Of a stretch of DNA of 64,000 nt, positions 45,089-55,154 are shown piece after piece. The stretch is from Berberis thunbergii (lineage: Eukaryota; Streptophyta; Magnoliopsida; Ranunculales; Berberidaceae): the NCBI GenBank assembly GCA_003290165.1, contig QNQO01009133.1, forward strand, positions 310,001 through 374,000, in the 5' to 3' direction. A program made the translations under genes and the position numbers. Position 1 is the stretch's first letter. Each line of letters begins with the position of its first letter. Below the pieces are notes generated by a model that saw only the letters and a list, made by a program, of their open reading frames with translations, had not been told where the DNA came from and made no database searches.

Positions 45089-46076
45089 ATGGTTAGCAGT
45101 CCAGATAATTTAGAAGGGAAGTCAGACCTCACTAATCCCACATCACCATATATACTATCTTCATCCATCCACCAATCTAAGTTCGGTTCTAACCCAAATC
45201 AAATTGAAGGTGAAAACTATTCGTCTTGGGAACAAACTGTTAAATTAGCTTTAAAATCTCAGAATAAGGTCGGTTTTATAGATGGGTCTATTTCTCAACC
45301 AAATAAAACTGATTCCCAATTTGTCGCATGGGAGATTGTCAATTCCAAGCTATGTTCATGGATTGCAAATTCACTAGATGACCCAATTAGGGCCACTGTG
45401 TCTCGTCTTAATAATGCCAAAGTTTTATGGGAATGTTTCAAAACCCGATACTTAGTTAAAAATGGCCCAAAAGTCTATAGATAGTGGTCCGATCTCACCG
45501 TCACAAAACAGTCTGAGTCATCTATTATGTCATATTACACACAATTTCTGGGTATGTGGGAGGATCATGTTAGTTTATCTTCTTTAGAAACTTGTACTTG
45601 TGAAAATGGCTCTCCTATATATACTCACTTGGTTTAATAATCTCAAAACCTATCAATTTCTAATGGGATTAGATGAGTCTTATAATACCTTGCGGACCCA
45701 AATCATTAATATGGAGCCACTCCCGGACATTGACCGGGTTTATACAATGGTAAGCCAAGAAGAGAGTCATAAGTCGGTACTTCATCCTCGAGAATCATCT
45801 TCGGCAGTGGGTTTCGCGGCACAGACAAAATACCCACCAACTAGCTCATTCTCTCAGCCGGGTCAGCCCCTATTCAGCCCACAAGCCGACCGCACTGCAC
45901 CCATTGTCAACGCCATGGTCATGTATATGACCGCTGCTGGAGCCGCCTGGGCATCTCACAGCCACCAGGACGCGGCAAAGGTCGCCATTCATCTGCAGGT
46001 CGTGATGCATCAGCCCCTGTTTTTGTTGCCGCCACCCAGTACGCTGCAACTATTTTTGCAGAGCCACCACCAGTGA
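45089..46076 (+). pseudogene. gag region of element D
   Basis: Starts MVSSPDNLEGKSDL with the copia gag signature GENYSSWEQTVKLALKSQNK and GFIDGSI. A TAG at 45482 interrupts GPKVYR where the family continues with WSDL. Gag similarity goes on in other frames (NLKTYQFLMGLDESYNTLRT at about 45635) to about 46070. I see no intact CCHC knuckle; the expected site is in the frameshifted GC-rich part near 45950-46060. Confidence 0.85.
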
Positions 46077-47415
46077 GTTCTGCTTCAGCCACCATCCCCG
46101 ATTTTTCCAATGAGCGGGTGCAGCGTTTATTGGTTTTGATCGAGTATAGCCCCAAGGGTGATTCCATGTCTGGTAAGCAAAATTATGATCATTATTGGCT
46201 CATTGATAGTGGGGTGTCTCATCACATGACGGGTGATTTATCTTTGTTGACTAATGTTCATGATATTGCTCCATCTCCGGTTGGTCTACCCAATGGTGAC
46301 CAAGCTTCCGTGGTCAAAGAAGGGATTTGTATTCTTCACACTGGCCTTATCTTGAAACATGTGTTATTTGTGCCAAACTTACAAGTGAACTTGATTTCAG
46401 TGAACAAATTAATTTGTGACGCCAATTGTCTCGTGACATTTACTGATCGTATGTGTATCTTACAGGACCACACCACGAGGAGGGGTATACCGCTTCAAGC
46501 CTGTGATGATTGCGACTGCTTCAACTACACGGGCGCCGAAATCTTTTGATTTATGGCATCGTCGGTTGGGTCATCCCTCGTCTAAACCGATGTCCTTTTT
46601 GAACATTAATGGCAATAAGGTTGATTCTTCTGATAAAAACTCTATTTGTGATATTTGTTGTCGAGCCAAACATACTCGATCTAGTTTCCCTTTGAGTAAT
46701 CATTGTGCTATGGACATGTTTGAATTAATTCATTGTGATATTTGGGGTCCTTATCATCATTCTACTAATTCTGATGCTAAATATTTTCTTACGATTATTG
46801 ATGATTTTAGCTGTGCGGTTTGGGTATATTTAATGTATGAAAAAAGTGAAGCAAACATGTTATTACAATAATTTTGTTATATGGCCAAAACTCAATTCAC
46901 AAAATCCGTTAAAGTGATTCGGAGTGACAATGGTATGGAATTTATATCTAAACCCATGATATTTTTTTATGCCCAACATGGTATTTTACACCAAATTAGC
47001 ATAGTTGATACCCCTCAACAAAATGGCCGAGTCGAGAGAAAACACGCCATATTTTAGATGTAGCTCGTGCTCTCCTTTTCCAAGCATCACTTCTAATTGA
47101 GTTTTGGGGGAGCGTGTTCTCGCTACCGCTCATCTTATTAATCAAACTCCTACCCCCTTTTTAAACGGTCTCACCCCTCACGACAAATTATTTTCCAAAT
47201 CACCTTCTCTCACTCAACTTAGAGTCTTTGGGTGCTTATGTTACGCTCATTATAAAGACCGGTCTAAGGACAAATTTGCTCCCCGAAGTCGTCGTTGTGT
47301 TTTCTTGGGATACCCCCATGGAAAAAAAGGGTGGAAGGTCATGGATTTAGAGACCCAGAAAATATTTGTGTCCCGGGATGATATTTTTGATGAACAAGTG
47401 TTTCCTTTTGCTTAA
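46073..47415 (+). pseudogene. Protease and integrase of element D
   Basis: Protease motif LIDSGVSHHMTGD (about 46200), then HVLFVPNLQVNLISVNKL. The pre-integrase zinc domain is LWHRRLGHPSSKPM with CDICCRAKH, followed by integrase core FELIHCDIWGPY (first Asp), IRSDNGMEF (46920, second Asp) and NGRVERKHA (Glu, about 47025). The C-terminal part is LRVFGCLCYAHYKDRSKDKF with the GYPHGKKGWKV motif. Frame breaks occur near 46510, 46869 and 47055. Confidence 0.88.
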
Positions 47416-47547
47416 TCTCATGCGTCATCCACAAGTGTGCCAGTAAGCTCTTCTGGCGTCAATGATTGATCATGGAACAAGTCTATTTTTGAAGGTATTG
47501 TTAGCTCCTTCCACGAGTCAAGGGGAGCAGCCCCCAACCGCCTACAT

Positions 47548-49400
47548 TTGACCGATTCTAATGCCCAGTCATCACCTTCTGTGTCAGTGAGAAGGGAGGA
47601 CTCTGTTTCAGCTCCTGAGCATCCTACTGTGTCCTCCAACGCACATGCGCCACCTAATGCCAAGCCTCAACTCGATCGTGGTCAGCGGACTCGTCATTTT
47701 CCGTCTCACCTTCGCGATTATGTATGTCACACGGCTACTCTGGTACACCCCAAATCGTCTTTCTCTTCCTCCGGGTCCTCAGGTACACGGTTCCCTTTAG
47801 CAAATTTTGTTACATGTGATAATTTCTCCACTTCACATTCTAAGTTTTTGGCTGCCATAACTGTTGGGGTGGAACCCCGTACTTTTTCTGAGGTTGTACG
47901 GGACCCAAATTGGCGTCAGGCTATGCAAACTAAAATCGACGCATTAGAAAAAAATGACACATGGACCATCTGCGACCTTACTCCTGGCAAGAAACCAATC
48001 GGTTGCAAATGGGTCTTCAAATTAAAGTATAATGTCGATGGTTCTATTGATCGTTGTACAGCTCGGGTTGTTGTCCGTGGTGATACAGGTTGAAGGTGTT
48101 GATTATGAAGAAACCTTCGCCCTGGTAGCCAAATTGGTTAATGTGAGACTTTTTCTTGCGGTTGTTGTTATTAAGGGATGGGAAATACATCAATTGGATG
48201 TTAATAATGCTTTCTTCCATGGTGATCTTCATGATGAGGTATATATGTGTCTCCCACTAGGGTATACTTCTTCTCATCCCAACAAGGTATGTCGCCTCCG
48301 CAAGTCATTATATGGGTTCCGCCAATCTCCACGTAACTGGTTTGCTAAGCTCACGACTGCTCTTCACCGCTGTGGTTTTATTCAGTTTCATGTCGATCAG
48401 ACTTTGTTTACTTACCACAAAGATGACATATTTTTATCTGTCATTGTCTATGTTGATGACCTTATTGTGGCAGAGAATAACTCTCAAGCATGTACTTCCT
48501 TTAAACAATATTTGAACAAGTGTTTTCAGCTCAAAGATCTCGGGCCACTCAAATATTTCCTTGGCATCAAAGCTGTCCACAACTCTTTCTATCTCTTCCT
48601 GTGTCAATGGAAGTACACACTTGATATCTTGAAGGAAGTCGTTCTTACGGGGGCCAAACCTGCCCCCAATCCTATGGAGCAAAACCATCGTCTAGCTCGT
48701 GCCACTGGCCATGTGTTACGAGATTCGGAGCGGTATCGACTCCTTGTGGGGCGCCTCGTGTATTTGTCCATAACATGCTCAGACATTTGTTATGCGGTGC
48801 ATATGTTGACCCAGTTTCTCCATGAGCCTCGACAGGACCATATGGATATTGTCTTTCGTGTTGTGTGATTCTTGAAAGGTTCCCCAGGCCAAGGAATTCT
48901 TCTTTGCTCAAATAGTTCTTTGCAACTGTATGCATTTTGTGATTCTGACTAGGCCGCCTGCCCCATCACTAGACGCTCTTTCACTGCGTATTTTGTCCAA
49001 TTCGGCTCCTCTCCCATATCTTGGAAAACCAAGAAGCAGCCCATTGTAGCTCGATCATCCGCCAAGGCCGAGTACCGAGCAATGGCTATCACAACGTGTG
49101 AATTGACGTGGGTTAAGTCATTCCTTTATTCTCTTGGCATGTTCCATAAACGACCAATGCGACTATTTTCCAGGCGACACTCCATATTGCTTCTAATCCG
49201 GTTTTCCATGAAAGAACCAAGCACATCGAAGTTGACTGTCATTATGTGCGAGAACAATTACTTGCGAGCAACATTTCTATGTCCTATATTCAATCATCAC
49301 AACAACCGGCTGATATCTTCACTAAGGCACTTGGTCATCAGCAATTTCACTTGTTACTTGGCAAGTTGGGTGTTCGGAATCCTCACTCTCCAACTTGAGG
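47548..49400 (+). pseudogene. Reverse transcriptase and RNase H of element D
   Basis: RT begins WRQAMQTKIDALEKNDTW and GCKWVFKLKYN; a frame break near 48090 is followed by GVDYEETFALVAKLVNVRLF, HQLDVNNAFFHGDLHDEVYM and the catalytic VIVYVDDLIVAEN (about 48450), then FQLKDLGPLKYFLG. RNase H from about 48910 (LYAFCDSD, then TAG in place of Trp) reads SSAKAEYRAMA where the family has SSAEAEYRAM, losing an active-site Glu. Clearly inactive. Confidence 0.88.
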
Positions 49401-49705
49401 GGGAGTATTCGGGAAATCTTTATTTTGACCAAGAAAATATTTTCAATATTCGAGAAATCTTTATTTTGACCAGGTAAATATTTCTAATTGTGATATTAGG
49501 CATATCTTTATTTTGACCAAGTAAATAATTCCAGTTATGATATTAGGCAAGTAGATATTAGTTAATTATATGATAATGCAATCTCCCAGAATATTGTATG
49601 TTTTGTATAGCTTGTAGAAGTCCTCTGCTAAGACTGCTATATATAATCATCTAATGAGAAAGTAAGTCTTTTCCCACAAAATTTTAGTCTCAGTTTATTA
49701 TAAAC

Positions 49706-50015
49706 CTTCTCATTTCTTCTTCTCTTTTTGTCACTTTTTGAATCACATATCACAGTCCATATTTGTGACTTAAACAAAATCAAGCTATTAATTTTATTTT
49801 TTTTGGGTTCATTGCCCAATATGATAAAATAAATGGAATCTCGATCTCATAAATCAGTTTACATAGATCGATACAGTCGACACAAGTTGCTCGAGTAGGG
49901 AAGGGAGCCAGAAAACTAATTAAATTCTTATCCATCAAAATCGATGATTATATTTTATAGCAATTAGGCAACGCTAATTAGAAAGTGTAGCAGATTAGTG
50001 GGGTAAGATTATTTA
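49706..50015. repeat. Block U of the second unit, third part
   Basis: AATGGAATCTCGATCTC to GGGTAAGATTATTTA (49833-50015) matches 16855-16996 and 11125-11245. 50007-50015 (GATTATTTA) is the left target duplication of the following MITE. Confidence 0.7.
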
Positions 50016-50124
50016 GTGAAATTATAGGGAGTGTGAGCGAGGGACGCTCCCCACCGCCCACCCTCCTCGCTCATCTCGAGGAAGGTGGCCGGTGGGAGGC
50101 GTCCATCTCTCCCTAGAAAGGTTG
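50016..50124. mobile_element. 109-bp GC-rich MITE with 9-bp target duplication (Mutator-type)
   Basis: Flanked by GATTATTTA (50007-50015) and GATTGTTTA (50125-50133), one mismatch. Two paralogous copies of the host sequence (around 11240 and 16995) lack it. Inner termini are inverted repeats (TATAGGGAG versus CTCCCTAG), and the body is strongly GC-rich and self-complementary (GGCGGTGGG/CCCACCG-type arms), in sharp contrast to AT-rich flanks. A 9-bp duplication points to the Mutator superfamily. Confidence 0.75.
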
Positions 50125-50133
50125 GATTGTTTA

Positions 50134-50315
50134 ATCACAAGCGATTAAGTGCCTAATTTGGCTACTTACTTATTTAATTCAGTGTTGACTGACTTTGCTA
50201 GCAGACGAACTAGGTGATATGTTTGTTTTCACATGCTCACATTTGTGTGTATCTGTTGCATCTCTTTTCATCTTCCTTTCTCTATTTCCCTTGCAATGCC
50301 CTCTGTGTATCCAAC
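50134..50315. repeat. Block U of the second unit, fourth part
   Basis: Matches 11250-11430 (GATTAAGTGCCTAAT, GTGTTGACTGACTTTGCTAG). 50316-50323 (TCAATTTC) is the left duplication of the next element. Confidence 0.7.
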
Positions 50316-50323
50316 TCAATTTC

Positions 50324-51040
50324 TAGGGGTGGGGAAAAATCGATTTAAATTTCGTTAACCGACCAAATTGATTTTCAAATTTGGTTCGGTAACCGAAATA
50401 TGAGTAGAAAGAAAATAATTTAAACCAAACTGAACCGATTATAAACGGTTTAAAATCGGTTTACGATTTTGAAGCAACCGATTTATAACCGAATCGACCG
50501 ATTAATTAGATATATATAAATAACTAAATAACAAGTGGGTGTCAATACCTGATTAGTGCAACAAATGCACTGCAATACACCATGTTGCACTGAATCGCCT
50601 CCCTTTTATCAAAATTTTCTATTTTAGGCTAAAAATTGGGTCTATAAAAAATTAGGCCTATAAAAAAATAGTGAGGCTACGAAACCATGTTTTGTAAACA
50701 TGTTTCGTAACCATGATGATGTGGCATCGTTAGAGGAGTTTTTTACAATTTTGAAATACACATAAAATCTTCAGAGATTTCATCATTCTTTTCAGATCAT
50801 GACACGTCATCATGGTTGCCAAACATGTTTACAAAACATTTTTTCCTAGCATTTCTCATAAAAAAATTGGACATATTTTAATGAAAGTCTTTTAAATGCT
50901 TGAACCCGAATTCAATTAATTTACAAATATAAAATTCAATTTCGATTTGAGCTTTGGGCAAACTAAATAAAATCGATTCAAAATCAATTTGAAGCTCAAA
51001 ATCAAACCAAACCCAACCAAACCGACATTATCGACTCCTA
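50324..51040. mobile_element. 717-bp non-autonomous hAT element
   Basis: Left end TAGGGGTGGGGAAAA; complement of the right end TAGGAGTCGATAA; perfect 8-bp duplication TCAATTTC at 50316-50323 and 51041-51048. The host sequence CAACTCAA...TTCATTGAAGA is continuous in the paralogue near 11430. The ends are rich in CGGTTAACCGA-like motifs; no transposase sequence. It names the family of the remnants at 31020 and 40380. Confidence 0.88.
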
Positions 51041-51048
51041 TCAATTTC

Positions 51049-51445
51049 ATTGAAGAGCACTTGGAACGCATGTACTTTCTTCTCATGTTCCTTTATTTTT
51101 TCCAATTTGATCTCTACTCCCACTTTTGTCAGACCAGCTATTGAGCTTAGCTAGTCCTACTTTTGTCAGTTTTTTTATTACGCGGACCAAGGCCAAACAT
51201 AAAAGTCTGACATAGCATTTATATAAAACCAATTATTGAGCTTAGCAGATCCAGCAGTAGATCCACTATCAGATAACAAGCTTAATAGTCTTCAACTCAT
51301 TGTCGTCCGCTTCGATTCTTACTTTCCTTCCTCTCAAAAACTAAAACGATAGAGCATCCTATTTTTACTGAATAATTTTCCTTGCAAGAAGAGAACATTA
51401 ATCCCACTTACCTGAGTGTGTGCTTCCTTTCTGCAGAAGAAGAAG
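51049..51445 (+). promoter_or_regulatory. 5' flank and leader of the second complete CNL
   Basis: 51049-51110 completes block U; 51183-51440 is the CNL leader also present at 25702-25955 (GGACCAAGGCCAAACATAAA, AAGAAGAGAACATTAATCCC). CTTTCTGCAG with AAG repeats precedes the ATG as in the paralogue. No clear TATA box. Unlike the first CNL, this leader still joins block U rather than an LTR. Confidence 0.55.
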
Positions 51446-54400
51446 ATGGCCAATCAAGTGGTAGTCTCTCCACTCCTTGAATTTGTGTCTGACAAGCTGG
51501 CCGATTTAATTGATAAGGGCGTTGGTGTAGCATGGCGTGTTGACGATGAGATGAAGAAGCTTTCCAAGACTTTGTCTAGAATCAAATATTTGGTTGTTGA
51601 TGCAGAGGAGAAGCAAGTCGCTGATTTCGCGATTCGAGATTGGCTAAGGGACCTAAAGGATGCTGCTTGCAATGCCGAAGACGCTTTAGAAGAGTGCGAA
51701 TATCAAGGTCTGCTGCAAGTAGCCCCAGAAACGAGCCACAACAACAACGTTGTTAAGAAGTTATCTGATTCCTTCAAAGAGCTTGATGGTATTGCTAATG
51801 AAAAACGCGGATTTGATTTGCAAAAGGGTGTTGTAGAAAAATCAAATAAAATCTTTGAAACTAGTTCTCTCTTGACTGAGCCAGTTTATGGGAGAAAGGA
51901 AGACAAAAGAAAATTGGTGAGGCGTTTGGTTTCACGTTCATCCCAACATTGCCACCCAAACAGTAGTGAGGGGTCATCGACTGACGAGGTCACCAATAGC
52001 TTGGGACACATCTCTGTTTGTCCCATACAGGGTCAAGGTGGCATTGGGAAGACTACTCTTGCTAAGCTGGCGTACAATGATGAACAGGTGGAAAGGCACT
52101 TTGAGGTTCGCGCCTGGACTTGTGTATCTGATGACTTTGATGTCAACAGGATTATAAGAGGAATCATATTCTCTGTCACAAGAACTGCATGTGCTATTGA
52201 AGAACTGGATCCTCTACAGCGACTCCTTCAAAAGATACTTCGTGGCAAGAGATTTTTACTTGTGCTGGATGATATTTGGGAAAATTGTCAAAATAAATGG
52301 AATGAAGTGATGGGAACATTGGCATGTGGAGCAAATGGTAGTTGTGTTATTGTGACTACTCGCCTAGAAATGGTAGCTTCTATCACTGGAACAATTCCTT
52401 CTCTTCGTCTAGATCCACTATTAGAAAATGATTGTTGTGCTTTATTCAAGCAACACGCATTTGGTTTGGGAGAGAATACGCCGGACTTGATGGAAATTGG
52501 CAATGAAATTGTGAAGAAGTGTAATGGTGTACCCTTGGCTGCGAAGGCTCTAGGAGCGTCATTGCGTTTCAAACGAAAGCCATATCAATGGGAAAATGTG
52601 AAAAAGAGTGAAATTTGGCAACTGCCAGAAAATGGCATCTTACCAGCATTGAGATTGAGTTACAATAATTTGCCATCGCAACAACTGAAGCAATGCTTTG
52701 CTTATTGCGCAATATACAAAAAAGATCACAAAATTGATAGAAAAGAATTGATTTACTTGTGGATAGCAAATGGTTTTGTGCAATCGAGAGGAAGCATGAT
52801 GAAGTTGGAAGATGTTGGGAATGAGATTTTCGAGGCATTGCTATGGAGGTCTTTCTTTCAAGACATGACAAAATATGAAGATGAAGATGGAGATATAACA
52901 ACATGTAAGATGCACGACCTTGTGCATGATCTAGCTTGTGATGTCGCGGGAAATGAATGTTCTATTGTGGATGGTGGAAGCACAAAGACTATTACTGGAA
53001 GAACTCGTCACTTATCGCTATTTCCCAGCAGCACACCAGATTTCTCGTTTGAGCACCTACTAAAGTATCCTCCATCTTTGCGTTCCCTTTTAATGAGGGA
53101 ACGAGCGAACCATTGGCTATTTGAGGAGAGTCAAATAATCTTCTCACATCTTATCTGCTTACGGGCGTTGGACTTGAGTGAGACATGGAGCTTGCAAAAG
53201 ACATGGACTACAGTGCTGCCAGACAATATAGGTGACATGAAACACCTCAGGTATCTCAACCTTTCTTGCAGTCCTATCACATCCTTGCCTGAATCTATTT
53301 GTAAGCTAATAAATCTTGAGATATTGAACCTTAAACGGTGTGAGAAACTTGTAACATTACCAAGAGGCATGGGTGAAATGAGTCGGCTTAGACACTTAGA
53401 TAATAGTTACTGTCGGAAATTAACCAAAATGCCAACTGGGATAGGAAAACTAACTTGTCTTCAAACCTTAAGTAGGTTTGTTGTGGGGTCGGAGAGTGGT
53501 GGTGGTATTAAAGAGTTGAGAGGGTTGAACAACGTTGAAGGAGCTTTAGCAATAAGTGAGCTTGACAATGTGAGAAATCCAATGGATGCTAAAGCAGCCA
53601 ATTTGTCGCAAAAAGAAAATCTTTGCTCCCTGAGCTTGTCGTGGTGGAATCATAATCGTGCTGTTGACTTCTGGCAGTGGCATAAGGGCAGTGACAGTGC
53701 AACAACAACAGAGGTAATGAAAGGCCTCCAACCTCCCCCCAATTTAAGATGGTTTGTTGTCAGAAACTACAATGGGGTGAGATTCCCGAGTTTGTTGCTT
53801 CCCAAATTAGTTAAGATGGAGCTATCAGTTTGTATTTCGTTGAAATTCATTGATGAAGGAAGTGGTGCACTTGCAGCAGGAGGGTTCATGTCGCTTGAGG
53901 AACTTCACTTGAATGAGATGCCTGAGTTGGAGGGATGGTCATCATCGTCCCCGTCATCATCTCAAACAGGTGGATGTGAAGGTGACCAACAAGCAGCAGC
54001 AGAAGCAGTAGGAAAGGTAGTTATACCTAAAAGAAGATTATTAACTAGGGCAACACCTGTGACTATTCAGTTGCAATCGTCATTGCCATCCTCATCTCAC
54101 CAACAAGCAGTACAAGAAGCAGCACAGGCAGAAGCCGCAAAGCTACTATTCCCCTGCCTTAAAAAATTGAGACTTAGACACTGCCCTAAACTGACAAGTA
54201 TCCCATTGCCATCCTCTGTTGAGTCTGTAACATTGGAGTGGGGATGTAATCAAAGTGCACTGGGACAGTTGAAAAACCTCCCTCGACTTTCTCACCTCCA
54301 AATTATGGATTTTCATGAATTGGAATGTTTCCCACATAGTATGCTACTAAACCTTACTGCTCTCCAGAAATTGGAGATATGTAGATTGTCCAAAGTTGAA

Positions 54401-54940
54401 GCTCTAACAGAGGGATTCATGAAACTATCCTCCCTCAGATCACTTCGTATTTATGCATGTGATTGCTTGAATCAATTGCCTAAGATGAATCAGAGTTGTC
54501 TCATTGATCTACAAATCAGTTATTGCCCAGCGCTGGAATTCAACATGGAGGAGGATTTCCAGAATTTGGTTGCTCTTCAAACCCTAAGCTTGGAATCCTT
54601 ACCCAAGTTGGCTTGTTTTCCAGAGGGAATCAAACAAGCTGTGACGCTTAAAAGGTTATCTATCATGGGCTGTTCAAAAGAAGTGATGGACTTGCCTGAT
54701 TGGATTGGTACTCTAACAAAGCTCCAGCGATTGGAGATCGAAGGTTGCAAGAATAGGAAAGTGCTGCCAGCAGGGATGCAACACCTCACCGCTCTGAGAA
54801 AACTGTGGATTCGCGGATGTGATGCTGAACTGGAGAGAAGATGCGAGAGGGACACTGGAGATGACTGGTCCAAGATTGCCCATGTTCCAGATATTTTCAT
54901 CTGTACTCAATTTTTCAGTTTGCCTTTGACTTCCAGTTAA
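51446..54940 (+). CDS. Complete CNL (RGA-type) NBS-LRR disease-resistance protein, 1164 aa
   Basis: Single frame from ATG 51446 (MANQVVVSPLLEFVSDKLAD) to TAA 54938-54940; ten further upstream codons are open but lack ATG. Rx-type coiled coil with LKDAACNAEDALEEC; NB-ARC with P-loop GQGGIGKTT (196-204), FEVRAWTCVSDDFDV, LLVLDDIW (about 271), VIVTTR, GVPLAAK, CFAYCAIYKKDHKID and MHD at about 489. LRR domain from about 560, with a Ser/Gln/Ala-rich loop at about 831-898 slightly longer than in the paralogue. C-terminus DDWSKIAHVPDIFICTQFF then a short tail. All key motifs intact. Differences from the 25956 gene concentrate in LRR segments (for example around 53660-53800) and in one small region after RNBS-A (RTACAIEELD versus GTACDHKELD), as expected for recognition-surface diversification (inference). 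Confidence 0.95.
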   Translation: MANQVVVSPLLEFVSDKLADLIDKGVGVAWRVDDEMKKLSKTLSRIKYLVVDAEEKQVADFAIRDWLRDLKDAACNAEDALEECEYQGLLQVAPETSHNNNVVKKLSDSFKELDGIANEKRGFDLQKGVVEKSNKIFETSSLLTEPVYGRKEDKRKLVRRLVSRSSQHCHPNSSEGSSTDEVTNSLGHISVCPIQGQGGIGKTTLAKLAYNDEQVERHFEVRAWTCVSDDFDVNRIIRGIIFSVTRTACAIEELDPLQRLLQKILRGKRFLLVLDDIWENCQNKWNEVMGTLACGANGSCVIVTTRLEMVASITGTIPSLRLDPLLENDCCALFKQHAFGLGENTPDLMEIGNEIVKKCNGVPLAAKALGASLRFKRKPYQWENVKKSEIWQLPENGILPALRLSYNNLPSQQLKQCFAYCAIYKKDHKIDRKELIYLWIANGFVQSRGSMMKLEDVGNEIFEALLWRSFFQDMTKYEDEDGDITTCKMHDLVHDLACDVAGNECSIVDGGSTKTITGRTRHLSLFPSSTPDFSFEHLLKYPPSLRSLLMRERANHWLFEESQIIFSHLICLRALDLSETWSLQKTWTTVLPDNIGDMKHLRYLNLSCSPITSLPESICKLINLEILNLKRCEKLVTLPRGMGEMSRLRHLDNSYCRKLTKMPTGIGKLTCLQTLSRFVVGSESGGGIKELRGLNNVEGALAISELDNVRNPMDAKAANLSQKENLCSLSLSWWNHNRAVDFWQWHKGSDSATTTEVMKGLQPPPNLRWFVVRNYNGVRFPSLLLPKLVKMELSVCISLKFIDEGSGALAAGGFMSLEELHLNEMPELEGWSSSSPSSSQTGGCEGDQQAAAEAVGKVVIPKRRLLTRATPVTIQLQSSLPSSSHQQAVQEAAQAEAAKLLFPCLKKLRLRHCPKLTSIPLPSSVESVTLEWGCNQSALGQLKNLPRLSHLQIMDFHELECFPHSMLLNLTALQKLEICRLSKVEALTEGFMKLSSLRSLRIYACDCLNQLPKMNQSCLIDLQISYCPALEFNMEEDFQNLVALQTLSLESLPKLACFPEGIKQAVTLKRLSIMGCSKEVMDLPDWIGTLTKLQRLEIEGCKNRKVLPAGMQHLTALRKLWIRGCDAELERRCERDTGDDWSKIAHVPDIFICTQFFSLPLTSS

Positions 54941-54984
54941 AAAGCAAAGGATCTAAGAGCAGAAATTCTAAATGGCGAGGAAAG

Positions 54985-55060
54985 GTACTATCAGTTTGAC
55001 TTACAGTTTCTTCCACGTTTACTTATTATTTGTTTGTATTTCTAAATGTTTAACTTGCAG
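54985..55060 (+). other. Probable intron in the 3' UTR of the second complete CNL
   Basis: Same donor GTACTATCAG and acceptor TTTAACTTGCAG as at 29563-29635, 76 bp long. It starts 45 bp after the stop codon. Confidence 0.55.
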
Positions 55061-55154
55061 GTCATTGGTTCATTTAAATTGAAAACAACCAAAATGTGAA
55101 GCAGTGGGACACTTTCACACCTAAAAACCAAACTAGCGGGGGGCATCTCTTTCA
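55061..55154. repeat. Block X of the second unit, first part
   Basis: GTCATTGGTTCATTTAAATT to AACTAGCGGG matches 29636-29702. The target AAACCAAACTAGCGGGG...CTTTCACT is present here and again at about 56579-56615, either side of block Y'. Confidence 0.7.

Larger units (their letters stand above)
44758..49700 (+). mobile_element. Element D: Ty1-copia retrotransposon with TA...TA LTR ends
   Basis: Left LTR 44758-45021 (264 bp) and right LTR 49406-49700 (295 bp). Both start TATTCGGGAAATC and end TTTATTA, with the 5-bp duplication TAAAC at 44753-44757 and 49701-49705. The primer-binding site TGATATCAGAGCCC follows the left LTR at once; the polypurine tract TTGAGGGGGAG precedes the right LTR. The right LTR holds an extra internal duplication of about 37 bp. 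Interior order gag, protease, integrase, RT, RNase H on the + strand is Ty1-copia. Multiple stops and frameshifts make it non-autonomous. Confidence 0.92.
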
